Assembly (NCBI GenBank): GCA_017355425.1
Contig: CP070233.1
Coordinates: 2,459,501-2,523,500, forward strand
Length of the DNA: 64,000 bases
Reading direction: 5' to 3'
Origin: Dolichospermum sp. DET69
GTDB taxonomy: Bacteria > Cyanobacteriota > Cyanobacteriia > Cyanobacteriales > Nostocaceae
Shown here: in pieces, positions 8,444-16,476 of the stretch
Layout of the letters: each line of letters starts with the position of its first letter
How positions within the stretch are numbered: position 1 is the stretch's first letter
Made by a program: the position numbers and the translations under genes
The notes under the pieces: generated by a model
What the model was told of the DNA's origin: nothing
The model's database searches: none
The model's input: the letters and a program-made list of their open reading frames with translations, nothing else

Positions 8444-8762
8444 AATTATTAAATCGGTAATTTGATTACATTTAATGCTTCTTTATATTTACGTTATTCC
8501 ACGTAAATGGACTTTGTTTGTCTAGTAGCGATCGCTAATTGCCGTTATTTTACTAAGAGACTTCCAATTAAAAAAATATCCCAAAATTTCTTGTGGTGCG
8601 GGCATCTTGCCCGCTAATAATATAAGGACGGGCAAGATGCCCATCCCACAAAATTGGATCATCTTTTTTGTGTAGTTCTCTAAACTGGAAAAGTGTTCAC
8701 AAGTACCGCTATTATAATTCTTGAGGTGTCAGATTAAGGTGCAGCAACCCAGGTGAAAGAAA
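8444..8762. repeat. Intergenic stretch with GGGCATCTTGCCC repeat
   Basis: This 319 bp gap carries a Nostocales hairpin (CCACGTAAATGGACTTTGTTTG, also near 41.1 kb), a HIP1 site, and at about 8590-8680 a pair of GGGCATCTTGCCCG / GGGCAAGATGCCC inverted units followed by CATCCCACAAAATTGGAT. The last ~90 bp presumably hold the kinase promoter; no operator was identified. Confidence 0.6.
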
Positions 8763-10301
8763 ATGAATGAGATTCAAGGACAACTCCCGATTTTAGCTGG
8801 AAACAAAGGAAGATACCAACTTCTCAGGCCTTTAGGAGGAGGAAGTTTTGGGGACACTTTTTTAGCTATTGATTTAGATACGCTTACTCAGCGCCACTGT
8901 GTGATCAAGCGATTACGAATTGATAATCATTATTCTTCTGAAATAGTTGCAGCGATTAAAAAAGCCTTTGAAAGAGAGGCTCAGGTTTTGGAAGATTTAG
9001 GGGATAGAAGCGGTAACATTCCTTGCTTGTATGATTATTTTTCCTTAACTGTAACTGACCCTCAATTAAATACTCCACAAGAGTTTAATTATTTAGTTCA
9101 ACAATATATCGAAGGTGAAGATCTAAGTAAAGAACTGGAACAACAAGGACGTTTTTCAGAAGCAAAAGTTTTGACTCTATTAAATAATATTTTACCTGGT
9201 TTGGACTTTATCCATAATCACAATGTTATTCACCGGGATATTAAACCTAGCAATATTGTGCGCTCCAATGCAGAAGATAACAAATTCTATTTAATTGACT
9301 TTGGAGCAGTTAAACAAGTAATTAAAGGTGATATTTCCACCACAGAAAAATCTATAGTGTTTGGAACTATTTCCTATGCTCCCCCAGAACAAATCAAAAA
9401 GGAAAAAGTTGATTATTCCAGTGATTTATATGCTTTAGCTGCTTCTTGTGTGCAATTATTAACAGGTGAATTTCCAGACGATTCTCGTGACATTAATAAT
9501 CTTTGGAATTGGCAAAAATATCCCTATATTAGCGAACATTTAGGTAAGATATTAAGGCGTATGCTCCAAGAAGATCCTTATTATAGATTCCAGTCAGCAC
9601 GGGAAGTAATGGAAGCTCTGAATAAACCTGATGATAAACCACCGGGATTCAGTCCGCGTACAAATAATGGTGATAAGACAAAAGTTATCCCTGCTTCCCA
9701 ACCTCAATTTATTAAAGTTTTATTGATAACAGCAATTATTTTGACCGTTACTGGGGTTTTCATAACTTTGTATCGCTATCAAATTCAAAACTCCCAAGGA
9801 AGTATTAAAACCATTCCTGGTAAACTATTTGCAGATCAACAATTTGGAATTGAGATCAAATATCCTCAAGACTGGAAGGCTGAAAAACAAGAATATAGTC
9901 CGTTAACCGGGGGAACTATTGCCAAAATATTCCCTAATACTTCTAGTCTGAATCTCGAAGTAGGGCTATTTATCCGTATTGAAGATATACAAAAATCTCA
10001 GACTTTATCAGAGTATAATCAGGCTGCTATCGAACAAATTAAAAAATCCGTTAGAAACGTCCAAATTCTCGAACAACAACCAATAAAAATAGACAATCGA
10101 GAGGGATATCAAATAGTTTATACAGGTCAAGAGCAAATCGGTAACTTCAGGTTTAAAGTCATGGAAGTTTGGACTATTCGTGATTCAAAAGTTTATATCC
10201 TCACCTATCGAGCCGAGGAAAAACTCTATGATCCCTTTCTTAAAGATGTAGAACAAACAATAATTAGGTCTTTTCGTTTGCAGTCTACTTTAGTTATATG
10301 A
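8763..10301 (+). CDS. Serine/threonine protein kinase with C-terminal PsbP-like domain
   Basis: The 512-residue protein begins with a Hanks-type kinase domain (about residues 15-285). It shows a glycine loop LGGGSFGDTFLA, catalytic lysine in CVIKRLRI, catalytic loop HRDIKPSNIV, DFG as LIDFGAV, and an APE-like SYAPPEQ. A transmembrane helix follows (VLLITAIILTVTGVFITLY, about 318-336). The extracytoplasmic part (about 360-512) starts LFADQQFGIEIKYPQDWKAE, the pattern of PsbP/DUF1795-like domains. It is thus a membrane receptor kinase with a possible periplasmic or lumenal sensing domain. Such kinases (SpkB/SpkF-like) are common in cyanobacteria; the ligand is unknown. Confidence 0.88.
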   Translation: MNEIQGQLPILAGNKGRYQLLRPLGGGSFGDTFLAIDLDTLTQRHCVIKRLRIDNHYSSEIVAAIKKAFEREAQVLEDLGDRSGNIPCLYDYFSLTVTDPQLNTPQEFNYLVQQYIEGEDLSKELEQQGRFSEAKVLTLLNNILPGLDFIHNHNVIHRDIKPSNIVRSNAEDNKFYLIDFGAVKQVIKGDISTTEKSIVFGTISYAPPEQIKKEKVDYSSDLYALAASCVQLLTGEFPDDSRDINNLWNWQKYPYISEHLGKILRRMLQEDPYYRFQSAREVMEALNKPDDKPPGFSPRTNNGDKTKVIPASQPQFIKVLLITAIILTVTGVFITLYRYQIQNSQGSIKTIPGKLFADQQFGIEIKYPQDWKAEKQEYSPLTGGTIAKIFPNTSSLNLEVGLFIRIEDIQKSQTLSEYNQAAIEQIKKSVRNVQILEQQPIKIDNREGYQIVYTGQEQIGNFRFKVMEVWTIRDSKVYILTYRAEEKLYDPFLKDVEQTIIRSFRLQSTLVI

Positions 10302-10429
10302 TGTACGGCCTGGTAATATACCTTATCAGTTGACATTTAGACACTAGTTATATTAACATAGGATTGACTCAAATCACCAGCTTTTTGTAACCTTCTTAAT
10401 AACCTGATTTCTTATGGCTTTAGTTGTCA

Positions 10430-10841
10430 CTGACTCAACCCTAAAGGGATTGAGCTTGTAAAGAACAAACTTTACAACGCAAGCAGCGACTAGCCCATTG
10501 AGACTAATCCTGATACGCACTTCCGAATACTTCCCCAGTTCGGATTATCTGCAAGACTGTTTGTTAAGTCGTTGGTTAAAGACAAGACATTTTGGATTAG
10601 TTGGGCGAGGGGACTTGAACGGGTTTGCTGGTTCCCGGGATTATATCCATTCAAAAATCAGCATTTAAATACCACAGTGAATAAATTCACTCGTGTCGCT
10701 TCCCTCTTTTGGGAGCCAAGCCACTGAGTTTCCCGCATACCGCGAGGTTTTATGAAACAAGATTCAATGCGGTTAAAACCGCACGAGTCGTTTCCCTCTC
10801 AGCACTGAAGTGTCTGAGTTTCCCACTTACCGGGTATTCTT
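10430..10841 (+). ncRNA. Structured noncoding stretch, candidate orphan HEARO/omega-RNA-like element
   Basis: The 540 bp gap upstream of the COP23 gene holds no open frame but a run of strong hairpins. They are CTCAACCC-TAAA-GGGATTGAG (10434-10454), a perfect 8 bp stem TTGTAAAG..CTTTACAA (10456-10477), and TCCGAA..TTCGGA (10522-10544). Two similar ~65 nt units follow, each with TTCCCTCT, CTGAGTTTCCC, ACCG and ending in TTATGAAA (about 10690-10757 and 10787-10848); the second ends at the start codon of the next gene. The compact hairpin chain resembles HEARO/IscB-associated RNAs known in cyanobacteria, but there is no IscB gene and the family assignment is a guess. It could instead be a long structured 5' leader. 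Confidence 0.4.
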
Positions 10842-11399
10842 ATGAAAAATAACCTATCAGCACCCTTAACTGGTCTGGCTTTAGCCTTGAGTGTTACTTT
10901 AGCCAGTAATCAACCCAGCCAAGCTCAAAGCCCTCAATTTAGTTGTGGTTTGAGTAATAACTATCCAGTAACCGTGGTTCGTCACCCAACCAGAGGTAGT
11001 GTCCCCTTAATTGTGTGGACAAACACAAGTCAGATTAGTGGTACATGGACACCTCAAAAACGTTGTCAAGAGGTATCAGATCGTTTCCAGAAACTGCAAA
11101 ATAAAGGTGAACTGAAAATCCTGAAAACGGGAACAGTTAACGGTCAATATGTTATCTGTGGTTTAGGAACTAATCAGGGAGCTTGTGATAAGAAAAATGT
11201 TTTACTGACCATGACAAAGGATCGTGACCCTAAGCAAGTTCTCGAACAACTATTGAATACCCGTGTTGCCGCAAGTGGGGAGGCTGTTTACCTCAGTGGC
11301 GACCAAGAAGGACACATTAAACCAACAATCAACCGTGATGGCACTGCCAGCGTTGACATTGATCAGGTGATCAACGGTAAAAGTGAGCCGATCTGGTAA
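10842..11399 (+). CDS. COP23 domain protein (secreted)
   Basis: The 185-residue product has a signal peptide (LTGLALALSVTLASNQPSQAQS) and a domain resembling COP23, named for a 23 kDa circadian-oscillating protein of unicellular cyanobacteria. Recognisable pieces are VPLIVWTNT, WTPQKRCQEVSDRFQKLQ, GQYVICGLG and LLTMTKDRDPKQVLEQLL. Four cysteines in the mature part could form two disulfides. The biochemical role is unknown. It is 23 bp upstream of a secreted trypsin-like protease on the same strand, so the two are likely co-transcribed. The start is the ATG that closes the structured upstream region. Confidence 0.8.
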   Translation: MKNNLSAPLTGLALALSVTLASNQPSQAQSPQFSCGLSNNYPVTVVRHPTRGSVPLIVWTNTSQISGTWTPQKRCQEVSDRFQKLQNKGELKILKTGTVNGQYVICGLGTNQGACDKKNVLLTMTKDRDPKQVLEQLLNTRVAASGEAVYLSGDQEGHIKPTINRDGTASVDIDQVINGKSEPIW

Positions 11400-11422
11400 A
11401 TTTGAGATGATGGGGGGAAATC

Positions 11423-12232
11423 ATGAGTTGGCGGATAGGAATGGTCACTGTTTTTGCACTAGCTGGTTCTGTTTTGCCTTTGGCAACTCCAGTGTCGTCA
11501 GTTCAAAAACCCCCTTTTTCAATGGTTAATTTGTGGTCTGGACAGGAACAAATTCAACTTGAACAAGAAGCCCGTTTAATTACAGTTAAGATTCTGAGTA
11601 GCCCTAGAGAAAAGCGCGATCGCTCATTAGGTTCTGGTGTACTATTTTATCAAGATAAATTAACCTCAACCTATGGAGTAATTACCAATAATCACGTTTT
11701 ACAACCCGGTGAAGCTCCCTATTCTATTCAAACTCCCGACGGAAAAATTCACCGTGCTAACTCTGTGGTGCGGAAAAAACAACTGAGGGGAAATGGTTTA
11801 GATTTAGCCTTATTAGAATTTGTAGCTGACTCAGAATACAGGATTGCTACCAAATCAAATCAACAAGCTGCCATTGGAGCTTGGGTAATGTCCGCAGGTT
11901 TTCCCCTCAAAAATAGCAAAAGCAAATCTGGGGGGTTTGTGATTAAACCCGGTAAAATTCAACTGGTGCTAGATAAAGCCCTAGAGGGAGGATACCAAAT
12001 TGGCTTTACCAATGATGTAGAAAAAGGGATGAGTGGCGGACCCCTATTAAATGGCGCGGGGGAATTAGTGGGAATTAATGGACTTCATGCTAACCCAATT
12101 TGGGGTGATCCTTATGTTTTTGAAGATGGTTCTTACCCAACGGACGCACAGCGAGAACAAATAAGTCAATATAGTTGGGGTATTCCCTTAGAAACAGTCA
12201 AGCAATTATTGATTGCTAAAGGCAATTACTGA
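11423..12232 (+). CDS. Secreted trypsin-like serine protease
   Basis: This 269-residue chymotrypsin-fold (S1) peptidase has an N-terminal signal/anchor helix (MVTVFALAGSVLPLATPVSS). The triad is readable: His in TNNHVLQ, Asp in GLDLALLEF, and Ser in KGMSGGPLLNG. A GGGG-type ribosome-binding sequence lies before the ATG. No PDZ domain follows, unlike HtrA/Deg proteases. It lies directly after the COP23 gene and before two larger protease-GUN4 genes of the same general type, which suggests a local family of exported proteases. Substrates are unknown. Confidence 0.85.
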   Translation: MSWRIGMVTVFALAGSVLPLATPVSSVQKPPFSMVNLWSGQEQIQLEQEARLITVKILSSPREKRDRSLGSGVLFYQDKLTSTYGVITNNHVLQPGEAPYSIQTPDGKIHRANSVVRKKQLRGNGLDLALLEFVADSEYRIATKSNQQAAIGAWVMSAGFPLKNSKSKSGGFVIKPGKIQLVLDKALEGGYQIGFTNDVEKGMSGGPLLNGAGELVGINGLHANPIWGDPYVFEDGSYPTDAQREQISQYSWGIPLETVKQLLIAKGNY

Positions 12233-12871
12233 TGCTTGTAATTTTGCGTGAGACAAAAAATAGAATATATAAACAAGTTTAAATCTGCTGTAAGTCTTTT
12301 TCTCAAAAAAGCCCAAGCAGATTTTACCTAAAAAAATTGTACAAAAAATAGTTGAGAATTTCAAGCCCTGAAATTAACTTTTTTCATCAGCTTATTAAGA
12401 AAATTCTCAAGATTATTGAGAATATAGGGTACTTGTGCTTTTTTGCCGAAAAATGATTTGAATAAATTATTAGATATATTCAGATGTATAAGAATCATTG
12501 ATAATGGTGCGTTACGCTGTCGCTAACACACCCTACCTAAATGAATCTCATTTTACCCATAATCCTTGATCATGGTGTATTACTATTGAGCGAACCCAAT
12601 AGACCTCTGGTGAAAATGAATGTAGAGACGTTATATAGAACGTCTCTACAAGGGTTTCAAACCACGCACATTTAATTACCGGAGATGTCTAATCAAATCC
12701 CCAGTCGGTTTTAACCGACTTGAGCTTTCAGACAGGGAATTTATTCCCTGGCTGTCTGGCTGTCTAAATCTAAATCAAGCTTTTAAAACCTTACATCTTG
12801 GCGTGAAGTACAAAGAAAGGGTATTATAAAAAATAGTATATAAAAAATAGTATTATAACAGACAAAGAACT
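12233..12871. repeat. Left flank of the segmental duplication (copy A)
   Basis: This 639 bp gap has no gene. From about 12296 it is a near-copy of 16700-17229. Landmarks are AAGCCCAAGCAGATTTTA, a GTGCGTTACGCTGTCGCTAA repeat near 12510, the element at 12601-12690, and CCAGTCGGTTTTAACCGAC (about 12702-12722). A hairpin CAGGGAATTTATTCCCTG follows. It ends in short direct repeats of AAAAATAGTAT just before the protease start. The promoter probably lies in the last 100 bp. Confidence 0.8.
12601..12690. mobile_element. 90 bp MITE flanked by AAT, empty site known
   Basis: The element starts AGACCTCTGGTGAAAATGAA and ends CCGGAGATGTCT, with imperfect terminal inverted repeats (AGACnTCT). Its core hairpin is GTAGAGACGTT..AACGTCTCTAC. 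AAT flanks both sides (12598-12600, 12691-12693). The duplicated region at 17004-17006 shows the empty site with a single AAT. A relative lies at 46514-46604. Confidence 0.75.
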
Positions 12872-14104
12872 ATGAAATTTTCCCAGGGATTAGGAGTAAT
12901 TCTAGGGACAACAACCCTAGCTTTAGTACAATACCAACCCGTATCAGCCTTAACTTCTGTACAAGTTAATGATATTGCTAAACCAATCACCGTCATGATT
13001 GGAGGATTAGATGGTAAAGGTTCAGGAGTAATTATTGCCAAAAATGGTAATACCTATACTGTGCTGACAGCCAATCATGTGGTTAAAAAAGCGGGATATG
13101 GTATTTATGAGCTTATCACCCATGATGGGCAAAAATACTCCATGGAAAGCGCTCAAACTCTGGGAAAATTGGATTTAGCTTTAGTCAAATTTACCAGTTC
13201 CAAAAATTATCCCCTTGCTAAAATTGCTGATTCTCGGACAGTTAAAGAAGGATCTACGGTATATTATGCAGGGTTTCCGGCTGAAACCGCAAATCAACCG
13301 CGTAATTATCGTTTTATACGAGCCGATATAACAGGCAGGAGTCAAAATCAAGAAGGGTATGAATTATCCTATAATGGATCAGCTTTACCGGGGATGAGTG
13401 GAGGTCCAGTATTAAATGAAGAAGGTCTTCTAATTGCTATTCACGGTAAGGCAGAAACCCAATCTATTATAATTCAAGGTGTTCAAAGAACTGAAATTGT
13501 AGGAGTTCAGGGAATCCCGACGGAAAAATTCCCCAATTTAATTAGTAATATTCAAAATAATAACCAAGCTAATACCCCTCGTAATAATATTAGTCCTACA
13601 AATGAACCTACACCTGTCATATTTCAGAAATTAGAATCATTGTTAAAAGCAGGAAAATGGCGAGATGCAGATTTAGAAACTTGGGAATTGATGAAAAAGT
13701 TAACTAAACGAGAACAGGAAGGATGGTTAAGACTTGAAGATGTGAAAAATTTTCCCAGACAGGAATTGCGAAAAATGGATCAATTATGGGTAAAATATAG
13801 CAATGGTAAATTTGGCTTTTCTGTACAAAAGCAAATTTGGCTGGACTTGGGAGGCAAGTTAGATGGAGAAACCGACTTCGATACTTTTAGGAAGTTAGGC
13901 GATCGCGTTGGTTGGAGAAAAAATAATGATTGGCTTTGGAGTTACGATAGTTACACCTTTAGTACAAATGCACTACCGGGACACCTGCCCCTGCCGGGGG
14001 CTTTGCGGGTGGGAGGTTATGGTTTTGGGATTGGGGGAGTGGTTTTGGAGGTTGAGGTTAGGTGGGAGGTTACTCTTTTCTCTTCTCTAGACTATAACCC
14101 ATAA
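12872..14104 (+). CDS. Secreted trypsin-GUN4 fusion protein, copy A
   Basis: Signal peptide: MKFSQGLGVILGTTTLALVQ, cleaved near PVSA. The protease domain (about residues 30-215) shows His in LTANHVV, Asp in GKLDLALVKF and Ser in LPGMSGGPVLN. After a Asn/Pro/Thr-rich linker comes a GUN4 domain (about 250-375): LLKAGKWRDADLETWELM, FPRQELRKMDQLWVKYSNGK, FGDRVGWR-like (LGDRVGWRKNNDW) and ending GHLP. GUN4 domains bind porphyrins or bilins, so the protease may respond to tetrapyrroles; this is inference. Copy B lies 4.36 kb downstream. The last ~35 residues differ from copy B: a frame change after GHLP means the shared end LLFSLL is read out of frame here. Confidence 0.87.
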   Translation: MKFSQGLGVILGTTTLALVQYQPVSALTSVQVNDIAKPITVMIGGLDGKGSGVIIAKNGNTYTVLTANHVVKKAGYGIYELITHDGQKYSMESAQTLGKLDLALVKFTSSKNYPLAKIADSRTVKEGSTVYYAGFPAETANQPRNYRFIRADITGRSQNQEGYELSYNGSALPGMSGGPVLNEEGLLIAIHGKAETQSIIIQGVQRTEIVGVQGIPTEKFPNLISNIQNNNQANTPRNNISPTNEPTPVIFQKLESLLKAGKWRDADLETWELMKKLTKREQEGWLRLEDVKNFPRQELRKMDQLWVKYSNGKFGFSVQKQIWLDLGGKLDGETDFDTFRKLGDRVGWRKNNDWLWSYDSYTFSTNALPGHLPLPGALRVGGYGFGIGGVVLEVEVRWEVTLFSSLDYNP

Positions 14105-14184
14105 GCGTTACACAAGATTATAAGTATTTCTTATCAAAAAATAAACAACCGATTTATTAGGCTTTGGGGATTTCATTACCAGGC

Positions 14185-14345
14185 AGTTTGTAGTATACCT
14201 GTAGTAAATTTGTAGGTTGGGTTGAGGTACAAAATCCAACATGAGCGTCGCCTCTTAAGCGGGCTTGTAGGTTGGGTTGAGGTACAAAACCCAACATAAA
14301 CGTCGGGTTGCGCTGTTGCTTAACCCGACCTACAAAAAATAGATA
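14185..14345. repeat. GTAGGTTGGGTTGAGGTAC repeats
   Basis: Two direct copies of TTGTAGGTTGGGTTGAGG, each with its AACCCAAC (or variant) partner, are followed by GTCGGGTTGCG..CTTAACCCGAC, giving stacked hairpins. The same family contributes the start of the restriction-modification frame near 55.83 kb. The stretch 14346-14406 resumes homology with 18610-18672, the right end of the segmental duplication. Confidence 0.7.
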
Positions 14346-14419
14346 AAGTATTACCTAATACAGAAATGATTGATTAAATAGGCATAAGACAACACCTAAA
14401 AAACCTAGTTTATAGGTTG

Positions 14420-15348
14420 TCAATAATAAGAATAATTTTGCAAAAACTCCCCAACATGATGAGGATTGTAACAATTAGCAAAGATAAACTTTTCCGCAAT
14501 CTTGACTATTTCAGGATTATTTTCTTGCCAAACTTCATATAATCTTTTAGCATCTTCATCTGTTTGCTTTTGTTGACTTTTTTTCTGATTTTTATGGCCA
14601 TTCTTTTTTTTATTTGTTAATTTAGGTAATAATTTATTCCCCCAATAAAACTTCTTAACTTTTTTCTCTTGGGATTTATATTGATGACAAAATTTTTTAT
14701 ATTTGCGACTACATTCCTCTAAATCTTCTCCTAAAGCTAAAAAAGCAGGGTGCCAAGTGGTAATTCCATCATCACCTAACCTTTCATAAACTCCATAATT
14801 ACTAAAATCATAGAAAAAACCATTTTGCATACCGGCGGCTTGGGGATTAGCATGAATATATCTGATAAGTAGGTGAACAGAATAAAACCAATCTGTGTAA
14901 AGAAAAGTAAAATCGCCCAAACCCTCTTCAATCTTGCCTTTTGCCTCTTGCCTCTTGCCTTGCCATAACGACAATTTTTAATGCTAACCTACTTAGTATT
15001 TAAGGCTCTGGTTATATCATTGTTAGAAAAACTTGTACTATGGTATCTTTTCTCCCAAAAATGTCCAGTTCTGTTTAACATTCGATTAAAACACATAGCA
15101 GAATACCAGTTAATATAGTGCATTATTTTGGGTATTTCTTCTGCCTTTTGTGGTTCAATTAAATAATGAATATGATTACTCATAATACAGACACTATAGA
15201 GTTTAAAATCATATTTCTCTATGGCTTTTTTAATCACATATAGAAATATTTGACGACATTCTAAACGGGTTAAGCGAAATTCTCTATTGTTACAGCGAAC
15301 TGTAATATGATAGGAATAGTTACAATGAGTTTGAGTTTGTGATGACAT
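14420..15348 (-). pseudogene. RAYT-type (Y1/IS200-like) transposase, split by a MITE
   Basis: Two frames, 15348-14989 and 14974-14420, are the halves of one transposase of the REP-associated tyrosine transposase group. The first half begins HCNYSYHITVRCNNREF and has the HUH motif in MSNHIHYLIEP, then HYINWYSAMCFNRMLNRTGHFWEKRYH. The second half continues RYIHANPQAAGM. A 126 bp element with TA duplication lies between them (14868-14993). Deleting it plus one TA gives an uninterrupted RALNTIRYIHANP, so the gene was intact until that insertion. The lysine-rich C-terminus (about 75 residues) is typical of these DNA-binding proteins. Unless the two pieces reassemble, it should be inactive. Confidence 0.85.
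14868..14993. mobile_element. 126 bp MITE with TA target duplication
   Basis: The element's ends are AGTAGGTGAACA and TGCTAACCTACT, terminal inverted repeats matching at 10 of 12 positions. They are flanked by TA at 14866-14867 and 14994-14995, as for IS630/Tc1-mariner elements. Inside is a short heptamer-like tract (TTGCCTCTTGCCTCTTGCCT). Removing it with one TA restores the transposase frame exactly. Confidence 0.82.
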
Positions 15349-15480
15349 CAGTAAGTGAATTTTAATTTCTGCGTTTTGCTGGAGATAGAAACAGTGAATG
15401 TAAAAATAGTATTATAAAAAACAGTGCTGTGTAACAACTTAGTTGCTATAACCCATATCTACTAATCAAAGTCAAAATAA

Positions 15481-16476
15481 ATGACTCGCTTTATACATGA
15501 TCAATTTGCCAAACAATATCTAACAGAACTATTAACACCTTATGGACAAGTAGAAACCAGTAAAGACATCACCGCAGAAGTCAGACAGATTGACGTATTA
15601 TTTATCCCCTCATCCCCACCCACCAACCTAGCAACACTAGGCGTATTAGGGAAAATGGCGGCTAATTATGCGGTATTTGAACCATTTCGCAATGCTGTGA
15701 GTAGAAGTGAAATCCGCAGTTGCATGGGTAAATTATTTGACATTCATGCCCAGGTTGAACGTCAAGCTAAACGCAATGATACGCGAATAAATGAATCCGA
15801 ATTAGCTAATTTGTGGATTTTGACTCCTACGGTATCAGTAGAAATCCTCGATAGCTTTAATGCTAGTTTGGATGAAGAAAACTGGAGTAAGGGGATTTAC
15901 TTTTTTGGTAAAGGATTTAAAACCGTCATTGTGAGTATTCATCAATTACCCAGTACACCCGAAACCCTGTTTTTGCGGATATTAGGTAGGGGAAAAGTAC
16001 AAAGACAAGCGGTGGAAGAATTAGAAACACTGACAAATAACAATCCATTTCTGGCAGATGTCATAGAATTAGTACATAACCTAATTGCTGTGTTATCGGC
16101 ACGTCAGCGTCAAGAACAAGATATTGATCAAGATGATCAGGAGTTAATTATGAAATTATCCCAAATGTATCAACAACAATTAGAAGAACTGAGAAAACAA
16201 GGACTCCAGGAAGGACTCCAGGAAGGAAGACAGGAAGGAAGACAAGAAGGACGACAAGAAGGACGACAAGAAGGACAACAGGAAGGACTTAGGACTGGTG
16301 TAGAAAGAGAAAGACGCGCTATGATTGAGAGTATTCTGCAAGTGCGTTTTGGTGAAGTTGATGCCGAATTGACAAGAATTATTAACCCCCTGATTGCCAT
16401 GAGTAGAGAAGAATTTACTCCTTTACTTCTACAATCATCTCGTGAAGAGTTATTAGCGAGATTTTCGGCACAATAG
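15481..16476 (+). CDS. PD-(D/E)XK nuclease-like protein with DUF4351 tail
   Basis: The 331-residue protein belongs to a cyanobacterial group often annotated as Rpn/transposase-like or DUF4351. The N-terminal part (MTRFIHDQFAKQYLTELL, then AEVRQIDVLFIP) looks like a PD-(D/E)XK core whose Asp lies in QIDVLF. Residues about 240-265 form a helical tract with QEGxQEG repeats (five to six units), probably a coiled coil encoded by tandem GGAAGACA-type repeats. The C-terminus (ILQVRFGEVDAELTRIINPL) is a DUF4351-like helical domain also present in the Rpn genes at 48-50 kb. An internal ATG at 16150 has its own ribosome-binding site. Nuclease activity is inferred. Confidence 0.75.
   Translation: MTRFIHDQFAKQYLTELLTPYGQVETSKDITAEVRQIDVLFIPSSPPTNLATLGVLGKMAANYAVFEPFRNAVSRSEIRSCMGKLFDIHAQVERQAKRNDTRINESELANLWILTPTVSVEILDSFNASLDEENWSKGIYFFGKGFKTVIVSIHQLPSTPETLFLRILGRGKVQRQAVEELETLTNNNPFLADVIELVHNLIAVLSARQRQEQDIDQDDQELIMKLSQMYQQQLEELRKQGLQEGLQEGRQEGRQEGRQEGRQEGQQEGLRTGVERERRAMIESILQVRFGEVDAELTRIINPLIAMSREEFTPLLLQSSREELLARFSAQ
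16150..16476 (+). CDS. Possible internal translation product of the preceding gene
   Basis: An in-frame ATG (residues MKLSQMYQQQ) is preceded by CAGGAG with 6 nt spacing inside the nuclease-like gene. It would give a 108-residue C-terminal protein made of the coiled-coil repeat and DUF4351 region. In E. coli Rpn genes a C-terminal product made from an internal start acts as an antitoxin. Whether this start is used here is inference from the ribosome-binding site. Confidence 0.35.
   Translation: MKLSQMYQQQLEELRKQGLQEGLQEGRQEGRQEGRQEGRQEGQQEGLRTGVERERRAMIESILQVRFGEVDAELTRIINPLIAMSREEFTPLLLQSSREELLARFSAQ

Noticed and set aside
13908-14090. 60-residue frame overlapping the end of trypsin-GUN4 copy A
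   Set aside because: It is the shifted continuation that matches copy B's tail and not a separate gene.
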